Source: an uncultured Lachnospiraceae bacterium
GTDB lineage: Bacteria > Bacillota > Clostridia > Lachnospirales > Lachnospiraceae
DNA: 64,000 nucleotides
Reading direction: 5' to 3'
NCBI GenBank assembly: GCA_934320845.1
Contig: CAKRFU010000013.1
Coordinates: forward strand, 20,471 to 84,470
Part shown: one piece after another, positions 52,668 through 61,286 of the stretch
How the letters are laid out: every line of letters begins with the position of its first letter
How positions within the stretch are numbered: position 1 is the stretch's first letter
Made by a program: the position numbers and the translations under genes
Notes under the pieces: generated by a model
The model's database searches: none
Told to the model about the DNA's origin: nothing
Seen by the model: the letters and a program-made list of their open reading frames with translations, nothing else

Positions 52668-53216
52668 ATGAGTAAATTTTATGATTTTGAGGCAGAGGAT
52701 GTTTATGGAGAGGTTCACAAGATGGATGAATATAAGGGAAAGGTTGTACTTGTCGTGAATACAGCGACCCAGTGTGGATTTACACCGCAGTATGATGACC
52801 TTCAGGATATTTATGAAGAATATCAGCAGGACGGATTGGAGATACTTGATTTCCCATGCAATCAGTTTGATGGTCAGGCACCAGAGTCTAATGAGGAAAT
52901 TGTTTCTTTCTGTGATGCAAAGTTTGGGATTACATTTAAGCATTACGCTAAAATTGATGTAAATGGCGAGCAGCAGCATCTGTTATTTAAATTCCTAAAA
53001 GAACAGCGTGGCTTTGGAGGATTTAATGAGGAAAATCCACTTACATTTATATTGAAAAGCAGATTAGAGAGAATACATCCGGATTATGAAGAGACAGCAG
53101 ATATAAAATGGAATTTTACAAAATTTCTCATAGACAGGGACGGAAATGTTGTTGAAAGATTTGAGCCGACAGAAGATATGAGTGTTGCAGCTGAAAAAAT
53201 AAAAGAATTATTGTAA
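52668..53216 (+). CDS. Glutathione peroxidase family thiol peroxidase
   Basis: 182 residues, reducing peroxides through thioredoxin-type partners. Catalytic Cys in VVNTATQCGFTPQY (about 38) replaces selenocysteine; the Gln of LDFPCNQFDGQ (about 72) and the Trp of IKWNFTKFLIDRDG (about 146) complete the active site. A strong AGGAGGT precedes ATG. It leads an operon with a TSCPD protein (11-base gap) and an OhrR-like regulator (11-base gap), consistent with a peroxide-responsive unit. Confidence 0.95.
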   Translation: MSKFYDFEAEDVYGEVHKMDEYKGKVVLVVNTATQCGFTPQYDDLQDIYEEYQQDGLEILDFPCNQFDGQAPESNEEIVSFCDAKFGITFKHYAKIDVNGEQQHLLFKFLKEQRGFGGFNEENPLTFILKSRLERIHPDYEETADIKWNFTKFLIDRDGNVVERFEPTEDMSVAAEKIKELL

Positions 53217-53227
53217 GGGAGATTATT

Positions 53228-53497
53228 GTGAGATATAATTATTTGACGGAAAATACATGTTCACAGATGATATCATTTGATTTAAATGATAATATCGTAA
53301 CAAATATAAAATATATGGGTGGATGTAACGGAAATTTACAGTCTTTAGAAAGGATTCTTGACGGCTGGACGGTAGAAGATATAGAGAGTAAGCTTGGAGA
53401 TATTAAATGTGGCAGGAGACCGACTTCATGTTCAGGACAGTTGGCAATTGCAGTAAGAAAGGCTTACGATGGCAATCTTGAGACTGAGGAGGTATAG
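53228..53497 (+). CDS. TIGR03905 family TSCPD domain protein
   Basis: 89 residues of the small TSCPD family, found alone in Clostridia and as the C-terminal piece of some ribonucleotide reductases. Motifs: GGCNGNLQSLERILDGW (about 36-52) and CGRRPTSCSGQLAIAVRKA (about 62-80) with two conserved Cys. Function unknown, perhaps metal binding. GTG start behind AAGGGAG, in the peroxidase operon. Confidence 0.88.
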   Translation: MRYNYLTENTCSQMISFDLNDNIVTNIKYMGGCNGNLQSLERILDGWTVEDIESKLGDIKCGRRPTSCSGQLAIAVRKAYDGNLETEEV

Positions 53498-53508
53498 GAA
53501 ATAAAAAT

Positions 53509-53946
53509 ATGAGTGACAGATATGACGTGTTGAAACTTGAAAATCAATTATGTTTTCCTTTGTATGCATGTTCAAAGGAGATTGTTAAAAGGTATAAGCC
53601 GCTTCTTGATGAGCTTGAACTTACTTATACACAATATATAACTATGATGGTTCTATGGGAAGAAAAAAATATCAGTGTAAAAGGTTTAGGCAAAAGATTG
53701 TATCTTGATTCAGGAACATTGACTCCGGTATTGAAAAGACTTGAACAGAAAAAATATGTTGTCAGGCAGAGAGATATTAAGGATGAGAGAAGTCTTATAG
53801 TGAGTGTGACAAAAGAGGGTGAAATGTTAAGAGAAAAGGCAGTGGAGATACCCTATAAAATGGCAGGCTGTGTGGCACTTGATGAAAAAGATGCCACGGA
53901 ATTATATAGGATACTGCATAAGATATTGCAGGGGTTTGGGGAGTGA
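53509..53946 (+). CDS. ohrR: OhrR-like MarR family regulator
   Basis: 145-residue repressor of the organic-hydroperoxide class. It begins ENQLCFPLYACSKEIVKRYKPLL, where the Cys of LCF is the peroxide sensor of Bacillus OhrR (Cys15). The winged helix reads ISVKGLGKRLYLDSGTLTPVLKRLEQKKYVVRQRDIKDERSLIVSVT. Alignment with OhrR runs along the full length. It follows gpx and a TSCPD gene closely, so autoregulation of this operon by peroxides is likely; the palindrome at 52525 is a candidate operator. Confidence 0.9.
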   Translation: MSDRYDVLKLENQLCFPLYACSKEIVKRYKPLLDELELTYTQYITMMVLWEEKNISVKGLGKRLYLDSGTLTPVLKRLEQKKYVVRQRDIKDERSLIVSVTKEGEMLREKAVEIPYKMAGCVALDEKDATELYRILHKILQGFGE

Positions 53947-53954
53947 TTTTATAA

Positions 53955-54188
53955 TTATTTAATCTTTTTCAAATAAAACGGAATTAACGTGATTGCTGCC
54001 AGTGTCCATGCCGCTGTATGTCCGAAAGAAATTCCGTAAAATCCAAACGGTTTTACAAGCAGACCGACAATGAGTGCTCCTGCGATAAGTTCACAGCTAC
54101 CGCCGATAAGTGTTATGCTTGCATATCCCATGCCCTGTAATGCGTTACGGAAAACAAACAGGAAGTAAAAAACAAGAAAACAATATAA
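53955..54188 (-). pseudogene. MATE efflux family C-terminal remnant
   Basis: On the minus strand an open frame without a start encodes about 77 residues (VFYFLFVFRNALQGMGYASITLIGG, GFYGISFGHTAAWTLAA, IPFYLKKIK) matching the last two or three helices of a MATE multidrug exporter. A TGA lies just upstream at 54189-54191; the first 370 or so residues are missing. It lies tail-to-tail with ohrR. Confidence 0.8.
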
Positions 54189-54230
54189 TCAAATTAAAAA
54201 AATAATTTTGTCAGTTATGGAGAATAGGAA

Positions 54231-56243
54231 ATGAAAGAAATTTTATTTGGAGTGGCATATTATGATGAATATATGCCATATGAGCGTTTGGATAAAGATA
54301 TTGCAATGATGAAAAAGGCAGGCATAAATACTGTAAGGATTGCCGAGTCAACCTGGAGTACATGCGAGCCACAGGAAGGTGTTTTTGACTTCTCACATGT
54401 GGAAAAAGTCATGGATGCCATGGAAGAAGCAGGAATAAACGTGATTATTGGAACGCCTACATATGCAATTCCTACATGGATGGTAAAGTCGCATCCCGAT
54501 GTTCTAGCTGAGACAGCAAACGGCAGAGGAATTTATGGTGCACGGCAGATAATGGATATAACACATCCTGTATATCTTTATTATTCAGAGCGTATTATAA
54601 GAGAGCTTATGAAACGTGTTGCTCACAGAAAGTGTGTGATTGGTTATCAGATAGATAATGAAACAAAATACTATGGAACTGCGGGAAAAAACGTGCAGGA
54701 AAAATTTGTAAAATATCTGCGCAAAAAATTTAACAATGACCTTGATGCATTAAATTATGAATTTGGGCTTGATTATTGGAGCAACAGGATAAATGCATGG
54801 GAAGATTTCCCGGATGTGCGTGGAACAATAAACGGCAGTCTTGGGGCAGAGTTTGAAAAATTTCAGAGAACGCTGGTCGATGAATTTTTAAGCTGGCAGA
54901 CAGATATTGTGAAAGAATATAAAAGGGATGAACAGTTTATCACGCACAACTTTGATTTTGAATGGCGTGGACATTCATATGGGGTGCAGCCGGACGTAAA
55001 TCATTATCATGCAGCTAAATGTCTCACTATTGCGGGAGTTGATATTTATCATCCTTCACAGGACAAGCTTACCGGTAATGAGATTGCATTTGGCGGTGAT
55101 ATTGCACGTTCGCTGAAAAATGATAATTATCTTTTGATTGAGACAGAAGCACAGGGATTTCCGGCATGGACACCATATAAGGGACAGCTTAGGCTGCAGG
55201 CGTACAGCCATCTGGCATCCGGGGCAAACAGTGTTATGTACTGGCACTGGCATTCAATACATAATTCTTTTGAGACATATTGGAAGGGAATACTCAGTCA
55301 CGATTTTGAGGAAAATGAGGTTTATCGTGAAACATGTATAATTGGAAATGAATTTTCAAAGATAGGAAAACATCTTGTTAATCTTAAAAAGGAAAATGAG
55401 GTGGCAATTCTTGTAAGCAATGAAGCACTGACAGCATTGAAATGGTTTGGAATAGATGTGTCGTCAATAGGGTATGACGGTGCAAGATATAATGATGTTG
55501 TGCGTTGGATATACGATGCACTTTATAAAATGAATATAGAGTGTGATTTTGTATGGCCTGAGTCAGAGAATTTTAATCAGTATAAAGCGATAATTGTACC
55601 AGCATTGTATTCTGCACAGGATGACTTGCTGAAAAAACTTGATAGATATGTATCTGACGGAGGAAATCTTATAGCTACGTTTAAAACTGCATTTGCAAAT
55701 GAAAACATAAGGGTAAGCCATGAGATACAGCCTCATATATTAAATAAATGTTTTGGAATAAAATATAATCAGTTTACTTTGCCTGACAATGTCAGACTTT
55801 CGGGAGATATGGTAAGTGACTGTAAGGATGCAGAAGCTAAAACATTTATGGAACTGCTTATACCTGAGACAGCAGAGGTTTTATTATCTTATAATCACTA
55901 TGCATGGAGAGAGTATGCGGCGGTAACAAAAAACAGTTATGGCAGTGGAACGGCAGTATATATCGGATGTATGTTTGACGAAAGTGTTTTAAAGAAATTA
56001 TTTAAAACATTATTTAAAGAAATCGGAATTGAAGTTCCAAAGGAACAGTTTCCGGTTATAATACGAAAAGGTGTAAATGATTACGGCAAAACAATAACAT
56101 ATTATTTAAATTATTCTGCTATGGAGCAGAAAGTGAAATATGAAGGAAAAGACGGTATCGAATTATTGTCTGGTGAGAGTATACCACATTCAGGGGATAT
56201 TTGTATAAAAGCATGGAATCTCTGTATCGTTGAAGAAAAATAA
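54231..56243 (+). CDS. GH42 beta-galactosidase
   Basis: Cytoplasmic enzyme of 670 residues, no signal peptide. The GH42 barrel (about 1-380) starts LFGVAYYDEYMPYERLDKDIAMMKKAGINTVRIAESTWS; the acid/base Glu is in IGYQIDNETKYYG (about 142) and the nucleophile in LLIETEAQGFPAW (about 303). The trimerisation (about 390-600) and small C-terminal beta domains follow. It lacks the usual Cys zinc cluster motif. It is close to a LacL/LacM pair and an MFS permease: two unrelated galactosidase families in one locus. Confidence 0.93.
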   Translation: MKEILFGVAYYDEYMPYERLDKDIAMMKKAGINTVRIAESTWSTCEPQEGVFDFSHVEKVMDAMEEAGINVIIGTPTYAIPTWMVKSHPDVLAETANGRGIYGARQIMDITHPVYLYYSERIIRELMKRVAHRKCVIGYQIDNETKYYGTAGKNVQEKFVKYLRKKFNNDLDALNYEFGLDYWSNRINAWEDFPDVRGTINGSLGAEFEKFQRTLVDEFLSWQTDIVKEYKRDEQFITHNFDFEWRGHSYGVQPDVNHYHAAKCLTIAGVDIYHPSQDKLTGNEIAFGGDIARSLKNDNYLLIETEAQGFPAWTPYKGQLRLQAYSHLASGANSVMYWHWHSIHNSFETYWKGILSHDFEENEVYRETCIIGNEFSKIGKHLVNLKKENEVAILVSNEALTALKWFGIDVSSIGYDGARYNDVVRWIYDALYKMNIECDFVWPESENFNQYKAIIVPALYSAQDDLLKKLDRYVSDGGNLIATFKTAFANENIRVSHEIQPHILNKCFGIKYNQFTLPDNVRLSGDMVSDCKDAEAKTFMELLIPETAEVLLSYNHYAWREYAAVTKNSYGSGTAVYIGCMFDESVLKKLFKTLFKEIGIEVPKEQFPVIIRKGVNDYGKTITYYLNYSAMEQKVKYEGKDGIELLSGESIPHSGDICIKAWNLCIVEEK

Positions 56244-56245
56244 CA

Positions 56246-56284
56246 TGATGCAAGGGTCAAAATACCTTTTGACCCCAACATCAT
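56246..56284 (-). repeat. REP-like palindromic repeat, copy 3
   Basis: ATGATGCAAGGGTCAAAA and TTTTGACCCCAACATCAT form a near-perfect hairpin with loop TACC. The part 56260-56284 equals the reverse complement of 23620-23644. It stands between the GH42 and CinA-like genes and may act as terminator. Confidence 0.75.
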
Positions 56285-56316
56285 AACACTACACAGGTTT
56301 AGAAAAGGGGGGTAAT

Positions 56317-56796
56317 ATGAAACAGGTTCAGACTGACTGCACAATAAAAAAATTGATAAAAAGCGGAACTACGATTTCAACTATGGAAAGCTGCACATCA
56401 GGACTTATTGCGTCAATGATAACTGATACTGAAGGTGCATCAGCAATATTTCCGGGAGGTTATGTTACTTATCTTAATGAGACAAAGATATTTGTTGGTG
56501 TGGATGAGAATATTATAAAAAAATACGGAGTATATTCAAATGAGTGTGCTAAAGCAATGGCAGAAACTGTTAAAGAGAAATTGAACACTGATATAGCAAT
56601 AGGAATAACAGGAACAACAGGAAATATTGACCCTAATAATGCTGACAGTGTTCAGGGGAAAGTTTATTTTTGCATTATTGTTGGACAGAAAATAAATTCT
56701 TTTGAACTTGATGCTGATGTTAAGGGCATGAGCAGACATGAGATTAAACAGCTGTATGCGGACAAAGTATTTGAGAAACTTGAAGAATGTATATAG
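56317..56796 (+). CDS. CinA C-terminal domain protein (nicotinamide-nucleotide amidase family)
   Basis: 159-residue stand-alone CinA-C domain, which in relatives (PncC) deamidates NMN to nicotinate mononucleotide. Motifs: STMESCTSGLIASMITDTEGASAIFPGGYVTYLNETK (about 21-57) with the catalytic Ser, YSNECAKAMAETV, and AIGITGTTG (family often has GIAGPGG). It lacks the N-terminal MoCF half. GGGGGG precedes the ATG. The stop overlaps a weak upstream extension of lacL; the link to lactose use is only positional. Confidence 0.87.
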   Translation: MKQVQTDCTIKKLIKSGTTISTMESCTSGLIASMITDTEGASAIFPGGYVTYLNETKIFVGVDENIIKKYGVYSNECAKAMAETVKEKLNTDIAIGITGTTGNIDPNNADSVQGKVYFCIIVGQKINSFELDADVKGMSRHEIKQLYADKVFEKLEECI

Positions 56797-56846
56797 TATT
56801 TTGTGACAGATTATTATTGGTTAAAAAAACAGAAAGTGAGGAAAAT

Positions 56847-58817
56847 ATGGATATTAGTATGAAATGGCTTGATAATCCTGAGATATTCAGGGTAAATCAG
56901 CTTAAAGCACATAGTGATCATCATTATTATAGAAGTTATGAAGAGATGGATAATAATAAAAATGATCTTGAATTTTCATTAAATGGACAGTGGGATTTTT
57001 GTTTCAGCAAAAATGTTAAAAGCAGACCAAAGGATTTTTACAAAGAAGATTATGATACAAGTGGTTTTGATAAGATTATGGTGCCGGGGCATATTGAACT
57101 TGCGGGGTATGATAAGATTCGTTACATAAACACAATGTATCCGTGGGAGGGAAAAGAATACCGACGTGGTGCATATAGTATCGAGAGCGCAGGAGACGGA
57201 ACAGGAATGTTTAGTGAGGCTGAGTACAATCCTGTCGGTTCATATATAAAAAGATTCGATTTAAAAGAAGATATGCTTGGAAAGAGAATACATATTTGTT
57301 TTGAAGGTGTGGAACAGGCTATGTATTTATGGCTTAACGGTCAATTTATCGGCTATGCGGAGGACAGTTTTACACCTTCGGAATTTGAACTTACACCGTT
57401 TATAAGAGAAAAAGATAATGTACTTGCGGTACAGGTTCACAAGATGAGTACGGCAGCATTTTTGGAGGATCAAGATTTCTTTAGATTTTTTGGTATATTT
57501 AGAAATGTGACAATAAAAGCAATACCGGATGTGCATGTAGAGGACATGTGGCTTAATCCTGTTTTATGTGATGATAATGTAAGCGGAAAGCTGGATGTAA
57601 GATTAAAATTGTCATTGGCTGAAAAACAGAATGTTGGTGCAGATTTTATTTTAAAGGACAATGAGGGAAATAAAATTTTAGAAAATCGTATTGAAATTAA
57701 CGAAAGTGTTTGGCAGCCAGAAGAAAGTTTATCGGATAAAAATGCTTCAGGTACAGATGTTTCAAAGCAACATGACGGTGAGATAATTACAGGAGAGTTG
57801 ACTGCAGAAATCCAATCTGTAAAATTGTGGGACAATCATTCGCCGTATCTGTATCACGCTTTTGTTGAGATAAAAAATGAGAGTGGCGAAATTATCGAAG
57901 TAGTTCCGTATGATATAGGTTTCAGAAGAATTGAGATAATTGATAAGGTGATATATTTAAATGGGAAAAAACTTGTTATAACAGGTGTAAACCGTCATGA
58001 GTGGAACAAAAAGACAGGAAGATGCATAGGTTTGGAAGATATGATTTCCGATATAAATTGTATGCAGAGAAATAATATAAATGCAGTGCGTACATGTCAT
58101 TATCCCGACCAGATACCATGGTACTATATGTGTGATAAAGCGGGAATTTATGTTATGGCGGAAACAAATCTTGAAAGTCATGGAACATTTCAAAAATTTG
58201 GTGTAATCGATACGTCGTGTAATGTACCCGGTTCAATTCCTCAATGGAGAGAAGTGGTAATTGACAGAGCGAGAAGTAATTATGAAACATTTAAAAATCA
58301 TACTGCAATCTTATTCTGGTCGCTTGGGAATGAGTCATATGCTGGTGATGATATAGAGGCTATGAACAAATATTTTAAAGAAAAAAATGATGGTCGTCTT
58401 GTTCATTATGAAAGTTCTTATTATAACAGAGCTTATGAAGATACAATCTCGGATGTTGAGAGCCGTATGTATGCAAGACCTGAGGAAGTGGAGAATTATT
58501 TGGATAATTCACCTAAAAAGCCTTATCTTTTATGTGAATATATGCATGATATGGGAAATTCAATGGGTGGACTTGGTAATTACATGAAGCTGATAGACAA
58601 ATATGAGATGTACCACGGTGGTTTTATATGGGATTTTATTGACCAGGCAATTATGGTAAAGGATGAGATTACCGGTAAAGAGGTACTCAGGTATGGCGGA
58701 GATTTTGATGACAAACCGTCTGACTATGAATTTTCGGGAAATGGAATTGTATTTGCAGACCGCAGGGAAAAGCCGGCAATGCAGGAAGTGAGGTATTATT
58801 ATGGATTATACAGATAA
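56847..58817 (+). CDS. lacL: Beta-galactosidase large subunit (GH2, LacL type)
   Basis: 656 residues: jelly-roll, immunoglobulin and TIM-barrel domains of GH2, without the C-terminal domain of LacZ. Motifs: NGQWDFCFSKN, VPGHIELAGY, GVNRHEWNKKTGR, acid/base Glu in WSLGNESYAGDD (about 497), nucleophile in LLCEYMHDMGNS (about 562), GFIWDFIDQAI. The gene ends overlapping lacM by 17 bases, as in lactic acid bacteria where LacL and LacM form one enzyme. Start 56847 follows GTGAGGAAA; the earlier ATG at 56787 lies inside the preceding gene. Confidence 0.93.
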   Translation: MDISMKWLDNPEIFRVNQLKAHSDHHYYRSYEEMDNNKNDLEFSLNGQWDFCFSKNVKSRPKDFYKEDYDTSGFDKIMVPGHIELAGYDKIRYINTMYPWEGKEYRRGAYSIESAGDGTGMFSEAEYNPVGSYIKRFDLKEDMLGKRIHICFEGVEQAMYLWLNGQFIGYAEDSFTPSEFELTPFIREKDNVLAVQVHKMSTAAFLEDQDFFRFFGIFRNVTIKAIPDVHVEDMWLNPVLCDDNVSGKLDVRLKLSLAEKQNVGADFILKDNEGNKILENRIEINESVWQPEESLSDKNASGTDVSKQHDGEIITGELTAEIQSVKLWDNHSPYLYHAFVEIKNESGEIIEVVPYDIGFRRIEIIDKVIYLNGKKLVITGVNRHEWNKKTGRCIGLEDMISDINCMQRNNINAVRTCHYPDQIPWYYMCDKAGIYVMAETNLESHGTFQKFGVIDTSCNVPGSIPQWREVVIDRARSNYETFKNHTAILFWSLGNESYAGDDIEAMNKYFKEKNDGRLVHYESSYYNRAYEDTISDVESRMYARPEEVENYLDNSPKKPYLLCEYMHDMGNSMGGLGNYMKLIDKYEMYHGGFIWDFIDQAIMVKDEITGKEVLRYGGDFDDKPSDYEFSGNGIVFADRREKPAMQEVRYYYGLYR

Positions 58818-59757
58818 GAATAAACTTAGAGTTGTCTATGGAGATTTTACGCTGGGAGTTCATGGCAATGGTTTTGATTATACTTTTTCATATGCTCAGG
58901 GCGGACTTGAATCCATAATAAAAAAGGGATATGAATGGCTTTATCGCTGCCCTAAACCGACTTTCTGGCGTGCTCTCACTGACAATGACAGGGGAAACAG
59001 ATTTCATATCAAAAGCGGAAGCTGGCTTGCGGCAGATACATTTATTGAGTGTAAAAATATTGAAGTTATTATGGATGGAGAACCACAGGGAAAAGTGACT
59101 GCACCGGAAAATAATCGTTATGGAAGTGATGTATATGCCGATGAGGTAGTTGTTAAATATACATACCAGACAATTATAAATCCTTCGACTACTGTTTTGG
59201 TGGCATATACTGTTGACGTATCAGGAAAGATAAATGTTAACGTGCATTATGCAGGAGTGGCGGGTCTGCCTGAACTTCCGGTATTTGGAATAAGATTTAT
59301 AATGCCGACACTTGCTGATAAATATATGTATGAAGGGTTGTCAGGAGAGACTTATCCTGACAGAAAAGCCGGAGCAGTGAAAGGTGTATATGAGGTGAAG
59401 GATTTGAGCCTTACACCATATCTTGTGCCACAGGACTGCAACATGCATATGGATACGGACTGGGTTGAGATAACCAGACATACAAGCCTTGACAATAGTA
59501 GAACAGAGTGTGCACCACAGACATTAAAAATCGGAAGCACAGAAAAACCATTTGCATTTTCATGCATTCCATATACGGCATCTGAAATTGAAAATGCAAC
59601 GCATCATGAAGAACTTCCACCGGCGAGAAGAACTGTTTTATGTGTATACGGAGCTGTAAGAGGTGTAGGAGGAATTGACAGCTGGGGAAGTGACGTGCAG
59701 GAAGACTGCCGCATCAATGCGGAAAAAGATATTGAGTATTCATTTTATATCTGTTGA
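58801..59757 (+). CDS. lacM: Beta-galactosidase small subunit (LacM type)
   Basis: 318 residues equal to the last domain of LacZ (Bgal_small_N). Motifs: FDYTFSYAQGGLESIIKKGYEWL, PKPTFWRALTDNDRGN (Trp and Asn/Asp residues near the active site), PVFGIRFIMPTL, SGETYPDRKAGA. The start overlaps lacL by 17 bases in another frame, so the subunits are made together. Splitting is ancestral for this LacLM group rather than a broken lacZ. Confidence 0.92.
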   Translation: MDYTDKNKLRVVYGDFTLGVHGNGFDYTFSYAQGGLESIIKKGYEWLYRCPKPTFWRALTDNDRGNRFHIKSGSWLAADTFIECKNIEVIMDGEPQGKVTAPENNRYGSDVYADEVVVKYTYQTIINPSTTVLVAYTVDVSGKINVNVHYAGVAGLPELPVFGIRFIMPTLADKYMYEGLSGETYPDRKAGAVKGVYEVKDLSLTPYLVPQDCNMHMDTDWVEITRHTSLDNSRTECAPQTLKIGSTEKPFAFSCIPYTASEIENATHHEELPPARRTVLCVYGAVRGVGGIDSWGSDVQEDCRINAEKDIEYSFYIC

Positions 59758-59897
59758 TGTAATACGTTAACAGCTACATGATATAAAAAACAAAATAATG
59801 TTAGAAAACGGTTGTATATTTAAATTATTATTCGATAAAGTGTAATATAATACAAAAAACGAAATGTAAGCATGGGAGAAAATTGGAGGTATCAGGG

Positions 59898-61073
59898 ATG
59901 AAAGACAAGTATGGAAAAACTCTTGTTGCATGTTATCTTGGATTTATTACACAGGCGATAGCAGCTAATTTTGCACCACTGTTGTTTTTGACTTTTAAAA
60001 GAACATATGGAATACTTATAAGTGAAATTGCATTTATATCAACGACATTCTTTTTCACGCAGCTTTTGATAGATTTGTTTTGTGCAAAGTTTGTTGACAA
60101 AATCGGTTACAGAAAAAGTGTTGTTGCATCTGAAATATTTTCGGCAGCGGGACTTGTAGGTCTTGCAGTATTGCCGGAAATTCTGCCAAATGCATATGCC
60201 GGAATTATAATAAGCGTTATTGTTTATGCGATGGGAAGCGGACTTATAGAGGTACTCGTAAGTCCGATAGTAGAAGCGTGTCCGTTTGAAAATAAAAGCA
60301 GTGTTATGAGTCTGCTTCATTCATTTTATTGCTGGGGGTCAGTTGGAGTTATACTTTTATCAACAATATTTTTTGCAGTATTCGGAATAGAAAATTGGCG
60401 TATACTTGCATGTATCTGGGCGCTTGTTCCTCTTTATAATGTATTTAATTTTATAAGCTGTCCGATAGAGAGACTGACAGACGAAGGAGAGGGGCTTGGA
60501 ATAAGAAATCTGTGCAGGCTTCCAATATTCTGGATTGCAATAGTTCTGATGATTTGTGCAGGTGCAAGTGAAATTTCAATGGCGCAGTGGGCATCTGCTT
60601 ATGTAGAGTCAGCACTTGGTTTTCAAAAAAATGTCGGAGACATTATGGGACCGTGTCTTTTTGCGGTTGCTATGGGAATAAGCAGGCTGTTTTACGGAAA
60701 GTACGGAGAAAAAATAGATTTAATGAAATTTATGATAGGCTCAGGGGCACTGTGTCTTGTGTGTTATCTGCTTGTGGCACTTAGCGGCAGTCCGGTTTTA
60801 GGACTTGTCGGCTGTGTTGTATGTGGATTTTCAGTAGGAATTATGTGGCCTGGAACAATAAGCATAACATCAGCAAAGATAACATCAGGAGGAACAGCAC
60901 TTTTTGCACTTCTTGCAATGGCAGGAGACATGGGTGGCTCTATAGGGCCGGCAATAGTTGGATTTGTGACACAAAATGCAGGAAATAATCTTAAAGCAGG
61001 TATGCTTGCGGGATGTGTATTTCCGATTGTTCTTATAATATCAGTATGTTTGCTGAAAGCTATTAAAAAATAA
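59898..61073 (+). CDS. MFS transporter, probable sugar permease
   Basis: 391 residues and twelve predicted helices in two bundles. The first half has LLIDLFCAKFVDKIGYRKSVVASE (the cytoplasmic loop 2-3 signature) and a repeated helix pair; it resembles FucP/YbjJ-like carriers. GGAGG ends 8 bases before ATG 59898; the in-frame TTG at 59883 overlaps it. It sits 140 bases after lacM and has a TATAAT-like box near 59846, so it may have its own promoter. Galactoside transport is inferred from neighbours. Confidence 0.82.
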   Translation: MKDKYGKTLVACYLGFITQAIAANFAPLLFLTFKRTYGILISEIAFISTTFFFTQLLIDLFCAKFVDKIGYRKSVVASEIFSAAGLVGLAVLPEILPNAYAGIIISVIVYAMGSGLIEVLVSPIVEACPFENKSSVMSLLHSFYCWGSVGVILLSTIFFAVFGIENWRILACIWALVPLYNVFNFISCPIERLTDEGEGLGIRNLCRLPIFWIAIVLMICAGASEISMAQWASAYVESALGFQKNVGDIMGPCLFAVAMGISRLFYGKYGEKIDLMKFMIGSGALCLVCYLLVALSGSPVLGLVGCVVCGFSVGIMWPGTISITSAKITSGGTALFALLAMAGDMGGSIGPAIVGFVTQNAGNNLKAGMLAGCVFPIVLIISVCLLKAIKK

Positions 61074-61084
61074 AAACATAGAGA

Positions 61085-61116
61085 GTACATCAGTTTGGAA
61101 GCTGATGTACTTTTTT
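61085..61116 (+). terminator. Terminator after the MFS gene
   Basis: GTACATCAG (61085-61093) and CTGATGTAC (61102-61110) pair perfectly, followed by TTTTTT. Ends the galactoside locus. Confidence 0.93.
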
Positions 61117-61286
61117 GGTGCATAAATCGCACAAAAAGAAAAAAGTCAGTGATATATATAATATATGAATGTTTAGCAATAGTTTTAAACTATGGCAAAC
61201 CTATATATAAAGATATTATACAAGTAATGTATTGTGATGATAGTATAACCTCAGAGAAAACGAAATATAAACAGGAGGTTATACAA

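Noticed and set aside
59805..59825. Possible cre (CcpA) site AGAAAACGGTTGTA ahead of the MFS gene
   Set aside because: Three mismatches to the 14-base consensus, including a symmetric position; too weak to call.
61117..61286. S-box (SAM riboswitch) in front of the MetE-like gene
   Set aside because: The 170 bases before the gene lack the S-box core sequences and any terminator/antiterminator pair.
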